A stretch of 64,000 nt of DNA from Labrys wisconsinensis (GTDB taxonomy: Bacteria > Pseudomonadota > Alphaproteobacteria > Rhizobiales > Labraceae), in assembly GCF_030814995.1 (NCBI RefSeq), contig NZ_JAUSVX010000016.1, forward strand, positions 157,793 through 221,792, written 5' to 3'. Below the pieces are notes generated by a model that searched no databases, was not told the origin of the DNA, and worked only from the letters and a program-made list of their open reading frames with translations. Below are positions 1-8,055 of the stretch, piece by piece. Each line of letters begins with the position of its first letter. Position 1 is the stretch's first letter. Both the position numbers and the translations under genes were made by a program.

Positions 1-88
1 CGCCAAGTTCGGCCTTCGTGATGACGTCCCAGACACGATCGGGGCCGGCCGCTATGAGGATCGTCTGAGGGGGCATTGCCAGCTTCAT
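1..88 (-). CDS. SRPBCC/AHSA1-domain protein, N-terminal part (cut by window edge)
   Basis: The minus strand opens with ATG at 88 and runs off the left edge after 29 codons. The translated end contains the stretch GPDRVWDVITKAELG, which matches the N-terminal beta-strand and helix of the SRPBCC/activator-of-Hsp90-ATPase-homologue fold (typically 'ppdrVWdvlTdpella'). Family members bind hydrophobic ligands; the specific role cannot be told from 29 residues. It lies downstream of an ECF sigma factor gene with which such small proteins often cluster. Confidence 0.55.
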   Translation of the reverse strand, partial: MKLAMPPQTILIAAGPDRVWDVITKAELG

Positions 89-431
89 GGATTACCGTCC
101 CCTTCGCCTTGGCACGCAGCAGCAGATATCATCGAGGACAGCGGTACGGCGTGCCCACCATTGCTCGCCTTCCCGCGCGAAGATCCGGGCGGGTGAACAG
201 AATACCCGCCTGGTCAGCCGCCATAGACCTTCACGTGCGTTTGATCGAAGACTTGCGCACCGCGCGATCCACGCCCATCGCCACGGCCCGCGTGAGGTTC
301 TACCTCGATTATTCGCAAGCCCGGACGGGAGACGGAACGCAACCGGTTTCACGCTCTCCCGGAACTCCGCGAGATATGGGCCGCGACGAGGACGCTCGGC
401 TATCCGTTCGAGCAGCTACACCGCCTCATCA
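89..431. other. Stretch without a supportable gene
   Basis: About 340 bases between the SRPBCC start and the broken SnoaL-like gene. All six frames give only Arg-rich or short translations, as expected for non-coding or decayed high-GC DNA. A plus-strand open stretch (293-506) without a convincing start was looked at and not called. Confidence 0.4.
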
Positions 432-622
432 TTACAGTGCCGATGCGCAGTCTTGCCGCGAACAACTCCATCTTTCGTAAACCCGACCCTGCGCAAGGGG
501 TGACGTGAATACAGCGCCCTCGGCGAAATGGGCGAGCACCGATTCGACGTCGCGGCGGTTCCATGCCGCCTCCCAGATCCGGCGGAACTCAATGGCGTTG
601 ATGTCCAGTGTCGTGCCGTCAT
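432..622 (-). pseudogene. Decayed SnoaL-like/NTF2-fold gene
   Basis: The ATG at 622 overlaps the sigma-factor stop as ATGA, the normal arrangement for a co-transcribed partner. The frame it opens is wrong: the SnoaL-like sequence INAIEFRRIWEAAWNRRDV followed by ESVLAHFAEGAVFTSPLAQ lies in another frame with no good start, and the next recognisable piece (TKDGVVRGK) is back in the ATG frame. At least two indels therefore interrupt it, and the rest of the domain is missing. Intact relatives are ~130 aa NTF2-fold proteins of unknown ligand. Confidence 0.6.
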
Positions 623-1713
623 GATCCCCGTTGGGGTGCGTCGTCGGTGCGGGCGAAGGCGGTCTGCTGTGCACTCGGGAGGGATTGCGGCAGGCCGAGT
701 ATGGGGAGGAAAGTGTTTTCGAAGCGGATCATGGCGCGGATTCGGTCGCCGGAGAGGGTGAGGACGAGGAGGCCTACTCCCCGGATGCCGGCGGGGGTCT
801 GTCGGTAGACCCCGAATGCCGGCTGACCGTTGGCTCGCGTCGGCACCAGCTGGTATCTCCGTACCGAGCCGAACATGAATGCGAAGAAGCGGGCCACGCT
901 GTCTCGGCCGTGGTATTCAAGCGGTATCGGCGGCATCGACAGGAAGACGTCGTCGGTCAGCAGAGCCACCAACGCGTCGATGTCGGCAGATTCGTAGGCG
1001 CTGACGAACTTCGCCACGATCGCGTCCTCGGCAGGTGAGGCGCTATCAGGCGGCTGTGCTGAGGCGTCGGCTGCCGGCAGTCGGCCCTGCATTCCCGCAC
1101 GCGCACGTTTGAGAGCGCTTTTGACCGATTCGACGGTCGTGTCCAGCATGTCCGCCACTTCGTTCGCGTGGAATCCGAGGACGTCGCGGAGGATGAGGAC
1201 GGCGAGTTGGCGGGGCGGCAAGAGCTGCAGGGCGGTCACAAAGGCCAGGGAAATGGATTCGGTTTGCTCGTAGCGCGCCTCCGGACCGAGCGGCACGCTG
1301 ATCGCACCGTCCAGAAGGCCGTCGGGATAGGGCTCGAGCCAGTGGATTTCGCCGAGTCCAGTGGGCTCCGGCGGTTCGAGTCCCGGGACGTCCCACTGCT
1401 TTGCAGGACGTCGGCGAGCAGAGCGTAGCGCATCGAGGCACCGGTTGGTGGCTATGCGGTAGAGCCAGGTGCGCAGTGACGCGCGCCCGTCGAATTGTTC
1501 GAGACCTCGCCAAGCGGCCAGCATCGCGTCCTGCAGCGCGTCCTCGGCATCCTGAAACGATCCGAGCATCCGGTAGCAGTGCACCTGGAGTTCGCGACGG
1601 TGAGGCTCGGTCAGGGCTCTGAATGCCTCGCCATCGCCGGCTTGCGCCCTCGACATCAGGTCCGTTCTTGCCGGCTTCACTCCCGCCACCTCATCCCTCG
1701 TGTGAAGTTCCAT
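619..1713 (-). CDS. ECF sigma-70 factor with C-terminal SnoaL-like domain
   Basis: A 364-residue RNA polymerase sigma factor. Residues ~25-100 hold region 2 (HCYRMLGSFQDAEDALQDA and the following WRGLEQFDGRASLRTWLYR motif); residues ~160-215 hold region 4 with the HTH around HANEVADMLDTTVESVKSAL. Residues ~225-345 form an NTF2/SnoaL-like domain as in the SigJ/ECF41-type and TIGR02960 (SigX5) groups, where this tail replaces a separate anti-sigma factor and tunes activity. The open frame extends upstream, but ATG 1713 gives the canonical N-terminus. It is divergent from the reductase gene at 1829 and overlaps a decayed SnoaL gene downstream. Confidence 0.85.
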   Translation of the reverse strand: MELHTRDEVAGVKPARTDLMSRAQAGDGEAFRALTEPHRRELQVHCYRMLGSFQDAEDALQDAMLAAWRGLEQFDGRASLRTWLYRIATNRCLDALRSARRRPAKQWDVPGLEPPEPTGLGEIHWLEPYPDGLLDGAISVPLGPEARYEQTESISLAFVTALQLLPPRQLAVLILRDVLGFHANEVADMLDTTVESVKSALKRARAGMQGRLPAADASAQPPDSASPAEDAIVAKFVSAYESADIDALVALLTDDVFLSMPPIPLEYHGRDSVARFFAFMFGSVRRYQLVPTRANGQPAFGVYRQTPAGIRGVGLLVLTLSGDRIRAMIRFENTFLPILGLPQSLPSAQQTAFARTDDAPQRGS

Positions 1714-1828
1714 GCGGTATGGACGCCGGCCAAGGCGCAAAAGGGGCGGTCCCGGAGCGCCCCCTTTTCCGATGCCACGACGTCTACACCCAGCGTTCGC
1801 CGACATCATGGTCGAAGGGAGCACGGAA

Positions 1829-2419
1829 ATGGGAAAGATCGTCATCAGCACGAATGTCACACTCGATGGAGTGGTCCAGGACCCGGACGGCGAGGAAGGC
1901 TTCGAGCTGGGCGGCTGGTTCCACCAGTTCGTGGGGGGCAAGGACCTCGAAGACTGGACCGCCAACGAAACGGAGGAAGCGCTGGGCGCCGAGGCGCTAC
2001 TGCTGGGCAGGCGGAGCTTTGAGTGGTTCGCGTCCCGGGCGCCATTGATGGGTGCCCGCGTAGGCCGGAAGTGGGCGGACAGAATGAACCACCTCCCCAA
2101 ATACGTCGTGTCGTCGACGCTCGAACATCCTCAATGGAGCAACACCACGGTCCTCGGCGGCGATGCGGTCAAGGAGGTTTCGGCGCTGAAGCAGAAGGTG
2201 GACGGGGAAATCCTGGTCTACGGCAGCTATCAGCTGGTGCGCACACTGATAGAGCAGAACTTGGCCGACGAAGTGCGGTTGATAGCTTTCCCGGTCGTGC
2301 TTGGAGCCGGCCTGCGCATCTTCGACCGGACCAGCGACAAGAGGCAACTGCACCTGGTCGACACACGAAAGATCGGTGACGGCCTTGTGTTCTATGCCTA
2401 CGAGTTCGAGCCAGGCTGA
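1829..2419 (+). CDS. Dihydrofolate reductase family protein (RibD C-terminal-like)
   Basis: A 196-residue protein starting MGKIVISTNVTLDGVVQDP, the signature of the stand-alone RibD_C/DHFR-like reductases (NADPH-binding Rossmann-like fold). Further family marks are ALLLGRRSFEWFAS, the KYVVSSTL strand, GEILVYGSYQLVRTLIEQNLADEVRLIAFPV (split here by function: helix plus strand) and VVLGAGLRIF. The substrate is unknown. ATG 1829 follows a purine-rich GAAGGGAG and is preferred over upstream in-frame codons. It is transcribed divergently from the ECF sigma factor, a pairing common for these reductases, so control by that sigma factor is plausible. Confidence 0.85.
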   Translation: MGKIVISTNVTLDGVVQDPDGEEGFELGGWFHQFVGGKDLEDWTANETEEALGAEALLLGRRSFEWFASRAPLMGARVGRKWADRMNHLPKYVVSSTLEHPQWSNTTVLGGDAVKEVSALKQKVDGEILVYGSYQLVRTLIEQNLADEVRLIAFPVVLGAGLRIFDRTSDKRQLHLVDTRKIGDGLVFYAYEFEPG

Positions 2420-2467
2420 CTGCTGAACATCTACGGCGATCGAAGCTTCAACAAGGTGGACACGCAA

Positions 2468-3010
2468 ATGCCTGACAGCACATCAAATGGCAAATGGCGA
2501 TCAGGCTTCCTCGCCTCGCCCGTAGCCCTGACGCGGTTGAGTTCCCTCGTGTTCGTCGTCCTGATGTTCGGACATATGTCGGGGTACCCCTGGAGTTCAG
2601 CCGAGAGCCCCCAAGAGACGCATCTCGTCGCCTCGATGAAATCCGTCGACTTCAATTTCATGGGGGAGCGATCGACCTATTGGGGCCTCTATTTCGGATG
2701 GGGGCTGCTGATCGGCGTTCTTCTGTTCTTGATGGCCGCCATGCTCTGGCTTCTATCGGACCTTTCGCGCCTTGTCCCGCAGCGCGTGGGGATCATTGCG
2801 GCGATCAACTCCGCCGTCTGCGGGATCGGCGCCTATCTGTCGTTCCTCTATTTCTATGTGCCGCCGATGCTCTGCTTTGCGGCAAATTGCGTGATCTTGC
2901 TGATCGTCGCCGCGCGACTTCTCCGGGCGCCGACCGCAGCTGGCGGCCGGGGAACCAATGAGATCATGACGGCGGCAAGCCCAGACGTGCCCGACGGAGC
3001 GCTGCGATGA
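2468..3010 (+). CDS. Four-helix membrane protein, LIC_13387-like
   Basis: A 180-residue protein with about four hydrophobic segments: residues ~22-42, ~72-96, ~105-125 and ~128-148. The overall pattern, with GHMSGYPW after helix 1, resembles the LIC_13387 family of uncharacterised membrane proteins. An in-frame GTG lies at 2456, but ATG 2468 is preceded by AAGGTGG at good spacing. The stop overlaps the GST start as ATGA, so the two are translationally coupled. Function is unknown. Confidence 0.7.
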   Translation: MPDSTSNGKWRSGFLASPVALTRLSSLVFVVLMFGHMSGYPWSSAESPQETHLVASMKSVDFNFMGERSTYWGLYFGWGLLIGVLLFLMAAMLWLLSDLSRLVPQRVGIIAAINSAVCGIGAYLSFLYFYVPPMLCFAANCVILLIVAARLLRAPTAAGGRGTNEIMTAASPDVPDGALR

Positions 3011-3681
3011 GACTCCATGCTTTCCTGCCCTCGCCGCGGGTGCTCGGCATCATGGCGTTGAAGACCCACCTCGGCCTCGACTTCGAAGTCCAGACATTGG
3101 ACCTGAGCCAGGGCGGTCAGCGGACGCGCGGCTACCTCGCGAAGAATCCGAACGGCAAGATGCCGACGCTGGAGGACGTCGCCTTCACGCTTTGGGAATC
3201 CAACGCGATCCTGGTCTATCTCGCTGCCCGGTCGCCGCAGAGCGGGCTTTGGCCGTCCGACCTGGCAAGGCAGGCGGATGTCCTGCGCTGGCTGTTCTGG
3301 CAGAGTGCTCACTGGGATGCGGAATCGTGGGGCATGGTCGTATTCGAAAAGATGTCCAAGGCCGTGCTGAGCTTGGGACCGCCGGACGCCGCGTTCATTG
3401 CGCGCGGGGAGCAGAACTTCGCGCGTTTCGCCGCCGTGCTCGACCGGTCGCTGAACGGGCGGACGTGGCTGACGGGCGAGACTCTGACCGTCGCCGATTT
3501 CTCGGTCGGCGCGCTCCTCCCCTCGGCGGCGCGGATCGGGCTTTCCATAGACCCGTACCCAGACATCGGTCTCTGGTACGCCCGCCTCGCCGCTCTGCCG
3601 TCCTGGCAATTCGCTTTGGCCCAGCAGGAGTCGGCCTTGGCGGCCTGGCAGGCTGAGCACCAGGCAGGAACGATGATTTGA
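3007..3681 (+). CDS. Glutathione S-transferase
   Basis: A 224-residue cytosolic GST. Residues 1-80 are the thioredoxin-like domain, with the N-terminal active-site region around Ser9, the cis-proline loop in NPNGKMPTLED and the gamma-glutamyl-binding WESNAI. Residues ~90-210 are the helical domain (RTWLTGETLTVADFSVGALL is the conserved helix-6 N-capping box). GSTs conjugate or isomerise electrophilic compounds with glutathione; the substrate is not predictable. The start overlaps the preceding membrane-protein stop (ATGA). Confidence 0.88.
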   Translation: MRLHAFLPSPRVLGIMALKTHLGLDFEVQTLDLSQGGQRTRGYLAKNPNGKMPTLEDVAFTLWESNAILVYLAARSPQSGLWPSDLARQADVLRWLFWQSAHWDAESWGMVVFEKMSKAVLSLGPPDAAFIARGEQNFARFAAVLDRSLNGRTWLTGETLTVADFSVGALLPSAARIGLSIDPYPDIGLWYARLAALPSWQFALAQQESALAAWQAEHQAGTMI

Positions 3682-3721
3682 TCTCGGACCTGGCTTCGTC
3701 ACCTCCGCAACATGGCCAATA

Positions 3722-4207
3722 TTACATTGCCACAATACTGTCGCCGAGATTGATGATGACGGGCGGTGCGCCTGCATCGAATAGCAATGCGGATAACGTA
3801 GCGCCCCCTCGCCCGCCGGCGAACGCATAGACAGTATCATTGGCGTGGGCGGCGGCGGCGGCGGCACGATGCTCCAGCCCCTGATGTCTGTGACGCACCA
3901 AGGCTTGGAAAAAGGATGAGACAGCCAGAGTTGCGCATTTCGCGCCATCTCTCATCCCGCCCATGCCGTCGGCGACCACTACCGCGATGACTGGCTGGCT
4001 GCTCTGCCTTGCACTGAGGCGCAGTGCCGCCACTCGATCTTGGTTCTCTTCGCGCTGCAGCCCGATGTCGGTAGCGAGGATGGCAGGTAAATCAAAGCAT
4101 TGGTTTTGGGCCCGATCGGGAACGGCTCTCGACAACCAATTTGCCACGGTCTCCTGAAACGCGTCGCCTAGACTTCCAGGTAGGGCCTCTGCAATACTTT
4201 GCGTCAT
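3722..4207 (-). CDS. PP2C-family serine/threonine phosphatase, C-terminally truncated
   Basis: A 161-residue protein with the N-terminal half of a PP2C domain: TDIGLQREENQDRVA supplies motif 1/2, VVADGMGGMRDGAKCA the metal-binding DGMGG motif, and GGATLSALLF and INLGDS the middle strands. It stops right after GDSIVAM, where a full domain (~240 aa) continues with further metal-binding Asp residues. It is therefore probably inactive and cut by a rearrangement. ATG 4207 follows a TTG codon in frame. It shares its strand with the toxin-antitoxin pair and ParB remnant upstream, all likely island debris. Confidence 0.7.
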   Translation of the reverse strand: MTQSIAEALPGSLGDAFQETVANWLSRAVPDRAQNQCFDLPAILATDIGLQREENQDRVAALRLSARQSSQPVIAVVVADGMGGMRDGAKCATLAVSSFFQALVRHRHQGLEHRAAAAAAHANDTVYAFAGGRGGATLSALLFDAGAPPVIINLGDSIVAM

Positions 4208-4281
4208 CAAATAAACTCGCTTCCGGCCCGGCCTGTTTGAATCATCTTTGCAGCGTCATGTGCTCTCACGACAGTTTTCGG

Positions 4282-4605
4282 CTACGCGAGGACTTTAAGC
4301 CCATGCTTTTGAACCACAGTTAGAAGCTTGAGCGCCATGCCACTCGGCCTTTTGGCGCCGGTTTCCCACTTCTCGACCGTACTTTCGCTGGTGTTGAGAT
4401 AACGGGCGAATACGGGCTGACTGACATTGTTGGCTTCGCGGAGCTGCTTGATCTGCGCAGGCTCGATCTCTGTCGGGACGACCAGGTGGCGCGCATCGAA
4501 ATCGCGCATAGTTGCCTTGTCGAACGCACCGACCTTGTGAAGCATGGCCGCAGACGAATGGATCGCCTCAGACACATCGCCTTTGAACCTACTTTTCGTT
4601 GCCAT
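4282..4605 (-). CDS. HTH antitoxin of a HigB/HigA-type toxin-antitoxin pair
   Basis: A 107-residue protein with a C-terminal Xre-type helix-turn-helix (residues ~50-105: IKQLREANNVSQPVFARYLN, then STSTVEKWE-like recognition helix TSESTVEKWETGAKRPSG). This is the COG2944/HigA-2 antitoxin layout, in which the N-terminal ~45 residues wrap the toxin and the HTH represses the operon. Its start overlaps the end of the upstream toxin gene by 17 bases, so toxin is translated first as in higBA loci. Confidence 0.85.
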   Translation of the reverse strand: MATKSRFKGDVSEAIHSSAAMLHKVGAFDKATMRDFDARHLVVPTEIEPAQIKQLREANNVSQPVFARYLNTSESTVEKWETGAKRPSGMALKLLTVVQKHGLKVLA

Positions 4606-4948
4606 GACAAATCTCCGTCAGGTCCTTGTCCTCTAAAAGCCGAGCAATCTGCTGAGCGTTCAGCGTTGAATAGCTCTTTGCCAGGGTGCGAAAATCCTCC
4701 AGCTCATCGTCCTCGATGTTAGCCCGATCCTTCTTTGCGAACAGATATTCGAAAATCCAGTATCGGCCACCTTTCACAAGAATGATGCTTCTGTGCATGT
4801 TCTTGTTCAGGCGCTTTTTGAAGACGCCGCCGCCAAGATCATCTACCTGGCCGTCCATCACTTCCTGGATCGCCTTACAAAGCTCACCATCCTTGATCCG
4901 CGCTTTGCGAGCCGCCTTGGAAAACCAAGCGGTTTTGAACGTCCGCAT
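4589..4948 (-). CDS. RelE/HigB-like toxin (PF06296 family)
   Basis: A 119-residue protein beginning MRTFKTAWFSKAARKARI, the canonical start of the COG4737/PF06296 RelE-like toxins. Family marks are ELCKAIQEVMDGQVDDLGGGVFKKRL, the central RSIILVKGGRYWIFEYLFAK strand pair and ERANI-like DRANIEDDEL. Members cleave mRNA on the ribosome and are neutralised by the HTH antitoxin encoded just downstream. The frame is open to GTG 4984 and has an ATG at 4969, but ATG 4948 gives the family's usual N-terminus; the start is uncertain. Confidence 0.85.
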   Translation of the reverse strand: MRTFKTAWFSKAARKARIKDGELCKAIQEVMDGQVDDLGGGVFKKRLNKNMHRSIILVKGGRYWIFEYLFAKKDRANIEDDELEDFRTLAKSYSTLNAQQIARLLEDKDLTEICHGNEK

Positions 4949-4989
4949 GGATTCTTCAGCATCGGCCATATCGTTATGTAGCACCGAGT

Positions 4990-5221
4990 GCTATCGAAAT
5001 CAATGGAGGTGTTGCCGGGCATCGCGATTTGCGCACCGTCGGAGGATGACCGGAATCGATGATGTAGCCGTTCCCACCATCGGTCTGCGGGAAAATCACC
5101 GGCGGCAGCACGATGCCGACGACCTCGAGCGTCGCGAGGAGCAGTAGTCTGCCTGCGGCGTAGATTTGATCTGGCGCGAACGATCGGGATTCTCGTTCAG
5201 CGCACGCGGGTCGACCTTCAT
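4990..5221 (-). pseudogene. ParB-like nuclease-domain protein, frameshifted remnant
   Basis: Minus-strand translation from ATG 5221 reads KVDPRALNENPDRSRQIKS then PQAD, after which the matching sequence LLLLATLEVVGIVLPPVIF and DGGNGYIIDSGH continues in another frame. The order NPRR-like box, 'LLxSIxxxGvlqPvxV' and 'GyxiixGHRR' is that of the ParB/Spo0J N-terminal domain. One missing base near 5150 explains the shift, and the sequence decays after GH. ParB-like genes of this type are typical cargo of plasmids and integrative elements. Confidence 0.6.
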
Positions 5222-5434
5222 GACATTTAACGTCCGACATGGGCCCAAAGCGGCGATCAACGGCGGACCATGCGACCCCTGCGCAGGGTCTGGACACACC
5301 ATCAAACCCGCAAAGCGATTCGAACTATTATCCGCCGATTTTACGCTTTTTCACAGCAGGCCATTTTTCGGGTGCTTTTTGTGCGGGAAAGGGCGATGTT
5401 TGGTGTTCTTAGACAGGGCAGATTCCGGAGTATT

Positions 5435-5479
5435 TGGCACCCCCGACACGATTCGAACGTGTGACCTCGGACTTCGGAG
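5435..5479 (-). other. 3' fragment of tRNA-Arg(CCG): probable attachment-site half
   Basis: Read on the minus strand, the 45 bases comprise an anticodon loop CTCCGAA (anticodon CCG), the 3' anticodon-stem strand GTCCG, a variable loop, a perfect T-arm ACACG-TTCGAAT-CGTGT, the 3' acceptor strand and a terminal CCA. The 5' half is absent: the upstream bases do not give a D-arm or a complementary acceptor or anticodon strand. Partial tRNA 3' ends of this kind are left by integrases that recombine at tRNA genes. The ParB, PP2C and toxin-antitoxin debris next to it fits that. Confidence 0.7.
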
Positions 5480-5673
5480 GGCGGAGTTCGCCACCCGAGG
5501 CCCGTCTGCCGCAGAAAAGCGCCAGCGCAAGAGCGCCGGGTGCTCAACCCCGCGAACAACGACGCACAAGCTGGAGGCGGTTCGGCGACTGGCGGGAAAC
5601 CATGAGCACGGACGGGCCAAGAGCCACTCGCCCGCCTCCGTGAAAAAGGGGCGATCGACTCTTCAGGAGGCCG

Positions 5674-5949
5674 TCAGTACCGGCCCGGCGGGTCGCTGGC
5701 CGGGAACGATTGGTCCGCCGCCTCGTCGACCGCGTCCCATTCCCTCGGCGGATAATCCATGGACTCCGGGCCGGCGGGCCGGACGCCGTCGATCGCCCGG
5801 CGGGGCGATGGCGGTGCCTTGCCGCTGCCGGCGTGCTGCATGTCCCGACGGCTGCGCTCCAGCTCTTCGCGCAGCCGTCGATTCTCCAAGAGGAGACCGG
5901 CCACAACGCCGACCGCGGCCACCGAGCCGATCATCCGAAGCAAGGCCAT
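5674..5949 (-). CDS. Small membrane-anchored protein with acidic C-terminal motif
   Basis: A 91-residue protein: residues 5-22 form one hydrophobic helix, ~22-40 a charged coiled-coil-like stretch (ENRRLREELERSRRD), and the end reads WDAVDEAADQSFPASDPP. The 'DEAxxQSFPASDPP' tail occurs in many short alphaproteobacterial proteins of unknown function. ATG 5949 follows GGGAGGGA at good spacing. No function is known. Confidence 0.65.
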   Translation of the reverse strand: MALLRMIGSVAAVGVVAGLLLENRRLREELERSRRDMQHAGSGKAPPSPRRAIDGVRPAGPESMDYPPREWDAVDEAADQSFPASDPPGRY

Positions 5950-6034
5950 GCCAGTCCCTCCCTGTCGTGAACGCAGCCGGGCGGCCCCCGTCGGGCCGTG
6001 CTCCGGGCCGATCGGTTCCGGCCGCCGGGCGCGC

Positions 6035-6190
6035 TCATATGCGGCCGAGCACCACCAGGATGATCAGGATGATGACGATGACGCCGAGGCCGCCGGACGG
6101 CCCGTAGCCCCAGCTGCGGCTGTAGCCCCAGTTCGGCAAGGCGCCGACCAGGATCAGGATCAGGATGACGAGAAGGATTGTGCCCAACAT
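6035..6190 (-). CDS. DUF3309 family membrane miniprotein
   Basis: A 51-residue protein with two hydrophobic helices (residues 3-18 and ~34-50) joined by the aromatic/Gly loop PNWGYSRSWGYGPSGGLG. This is the DUF3309 pattern, a family of tiny inner-membrane proteins widespread in alpha- and betaproteobacteria, often stress-associated but without a proven role. Start ATG 6190 is preceded by an AGGT-containing leader. Confidence 0.8.
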   Translation of the reverse strand: MLGTILLVILILILVGALPNWGYSRSWGYGPSGGLGVIVIILIILVVLGRI

Positions 6191-6270
6191 CGCGGTACCT
6201 CCAGTTGTCCTGTACAAACCGGAGCCGGCACATTCTGTTCCCCTGCGTCGCGCCGCTTCGCCACGGGCCG

Positions 6271-7602
6271 TCAGGTCTTGCCGGCATAGGCGATGCGCCA
6301 GATCGTGCCGTTGCCGTCCTCGCTCACCAGGAGCGCGCCGTCCGCCGCCATGGCGACGCCGACCGGACGGCCCCAGACCGCATCGTCGGACACGACCATG
6401 CCGGTGAGGAAGTCCTCGTAGTCGCCGGTCGGCCTGCCGTCCCTGAACGGCAGGCGCACCACCTTGTAGCCGGTGCGCCGGCCGCGGTTCCACGAGCCGT
6501 GGAAGGTGACGAAGGCATCGCCGCGATAGTCCGGCGGAAAGGCCTCGCCGGTGTAGAAGGCGATGCCCAGCGGCGCCGAATGCGCCTGGAACAGCACGTC
6601 GGGCACGCTGACGTGCTGCGCCAGATCCGGGCGCGCGCCACGATGGCGCCGATCTTCGTTGGCGCCGATATAGTACCAGGGCCAGCCGTAGAAGGCGCCG
6701 GGCTTCACCTCGGTGGCATAGTCGAAGGGCGTGTCGTCGCCGAGGCCGTCGCGCTCGTTGACCACGCACCACAGTCCGCCCGTCGCCGGCTGCAGCGCCA
6801 TGCCGGAGCAGTTGCGCAATCCCGTGGCGAGGATGCGTTCGTTGCGGCCGTCGGGATCGAAGGCGAGCACGTCGGCCCGTCGCGCCTCGCCACCCCAGGC
6901 CGCGCCGAGGGCATGGCCGCCGGCCCAGTCGGCGGAAGGCGGCGCGCCGAGTCCTTCGGCGACGTTCGAGCCCGAGCCGACGGCGAGATACATGGTCCGC
7001 CCGTCGGCGGAGAAGACGAGGTCGCGCGTCCAGTGATGCACCTCGGGAATGCCGGAGACGATGGTCTCGGGCTTGCCGCTCGCCGTCATGTCGCCGTCCT
7101 TGTAGGCAAAGCGCACGACTCCGTTGCTGTTGGCGACATAGACCCATTGCGGCCGCGGCCCCGGCGGATAGAAGGCGATGCCGTAGGGCTGGTGCAGCCC
7201 CTCGGCGAACACCGCCTGCTGCTCCGGCCGGGCGCGGCCCGGCGCCAGGCGCAGGACGCGCACCCGGTTGGCCCGGCTCTCCGCCACGAAGATGTCGCCG
7301 TTCGGGGCGACGCGGATCACCCGCGGGCCGGAGAGGCCGGCGGCGACGAGCTCGGCCCGGAAGCCCTCGGGCACGCGCGGCGCGGCGCCGACGGGCCGGC
7401 GCGCCAGCTCCGCCGCAGCCGCGCTCGCCTCGGACGGGGCCGGCAGGTCGCCCGTCCGGATCGAGCGCCGCACGCCGGGCGCATCGGCATGCCAGTCGCC
7501 GAAGGCGGACGGGCCCTGCAGCTCCGCGCCCGCGGCGGCGGCCGCCGCGCCGGCCAGCGCGAAGACCGCGAGAAACGTCGCCCAGCGCGGCCGTCGCGGC
7601 AT
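6271..7602 (-). CDS. PQQ-dependent sugar dehydrogenase-like beta-propeller protein
   Basis: A 443-residue exported protein. Residues 1-26 are a signal peptide ([17 protein letters not shown]). The rest is the GSDH/L-sorbosone dehydrogenase propeller: VPEGFRAELVAAGLSGPRVI, NGDIFVAES, LHQPYGIAFYP, VHHWTRDLVFSADG, NCSGMALQPATGGLWCVVNE, YGWPWYYIGA and the closing VAMAADGALLVSEDGNG. Relatives oxidise sugars in the periplasm with PQQ; several are enzymatically untested. No haem-c motif is present. ATG 7602 follows a strong GGGAGGA. It is monocistronic or followed by the DUF3309 gene. Confidence 0.85.
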   Translation of the reverse strand: MPRRPRWATFLAVFALAGAAAAAAGAELQGPSAFGDWHADAPGVRRSIRTGDLPAPSEASAAAAELARRPVGAAPRVPEGFRAELVAAGLSGPRVIRVAPNGDIFVAESRANRVRVLRLAPGRARPEQQAVFAEGLHQPYGIAFYPPGPRPQWVYVANSNGVVRFAYKDGDMTASGKPETIVSGIPEVHHWTRDLVFSADGRTMYLAVGSGSNVAEGLGAPPSADWAGGHALGAAWGGEARRADVLAFDPDGRNERILATGLRNCSGMALQPATGGLWCVVNERDGLGDDTPFDYATEVKPGAFYGWPWYYIGANEDRRHRGARPDLAQHVSVPDVLFQAHSAPLGIAFYTGEAFPPDYRGDAFVTFHGSWNRGRRTGYKVVRLPFRDGRPTGDYEDFLTGMVVSDDAVWGRPVGVAMAADGALLVSEDGNGTIWRIAYAGKT

Positions 7603-7770
7603 GACATCCTCCCTGCCGGTTCGTGATCGGACGAAACCCGCCGCGACGCCCGGGGTTCCCGGGCAGGCCTTGGGGCGCGGAACAATATCATGGTCCCGGC
7701 GTTCAAGCCGCGCGGCGCATACAACGCCCGGCTGACAAAACCGGGCTCTGGGCGGGACAGGAGTGGCAGC

Positions 7771-8025
7771 ATGGCCGCCATGCCGTTGAAGCGTGCGCTC
7801 CCCAGGCGGGAGCTGGAGCGCATCGCCGACCTGGTGATCCGCAACCAGCGGGGCTGCAGCGCCCTCAAGTCGCTGCGCCTGCACCGGGTGACCGGCTACG
7901 GGCTCGAGGAGACCTGGGGCGTGGTGGCGATCGAGCCGCAGTTCCGCGGCGCCGCCGCCGAGGCGATCGACGAGGCCATCGCCGGCCTGCGCGAGATCTA
8001 CGCGATGATGGACGACGAGCGCTGA
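7771..8025 (+). CDS. Small conserved-looking protein of unknown function
   Basis: An 84-residue soluble protein, Arg-rich at the start (KRALPRRELERIADLVIRNQ) with an acidic end (IAGLREIYAMMDDER). It has no membrane segment or signal peptide and I do not recognise the family. Start ATG 7771 is preceded by GACAGGAG; an upstream in-frame GTG/ATG region (7690 on) is less protein-like. It lies between two minus-strand units. Confidence 0.55.
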   Translation: MAAMPLKRALPRRELERIADLVIRNQRGCSALKSLRLHRVTGYGLEETWGVVAIEPQFRGAAAEAIDEAIAGLREIYAMMDDER

Positions 8026-8055
8026 CAGCCCCGCGGCGCTCTGCGCCGCGCGAGC

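Noticed and set aside
293..508. A short plus-strand ORF ending in RSLAANNSIFRKPDPAQG
   Set aside because: No plausible start or ribosome-binding site, no recognised family, and it overlaps the decayed SnoaL-like gene on the other strand.
2854..3948. A 364-codon minus-strand frame across the GST gene
   Set aside because: It is antisense to a well-supported GST and membrane-protein pair and shows no domain or start signal.
5435..5515. A complete tRNA gene
   Set aside because: Only the 3' part from the anticodon loop onward fits. The upstream bases form neither D-arm nor matching stem strands.
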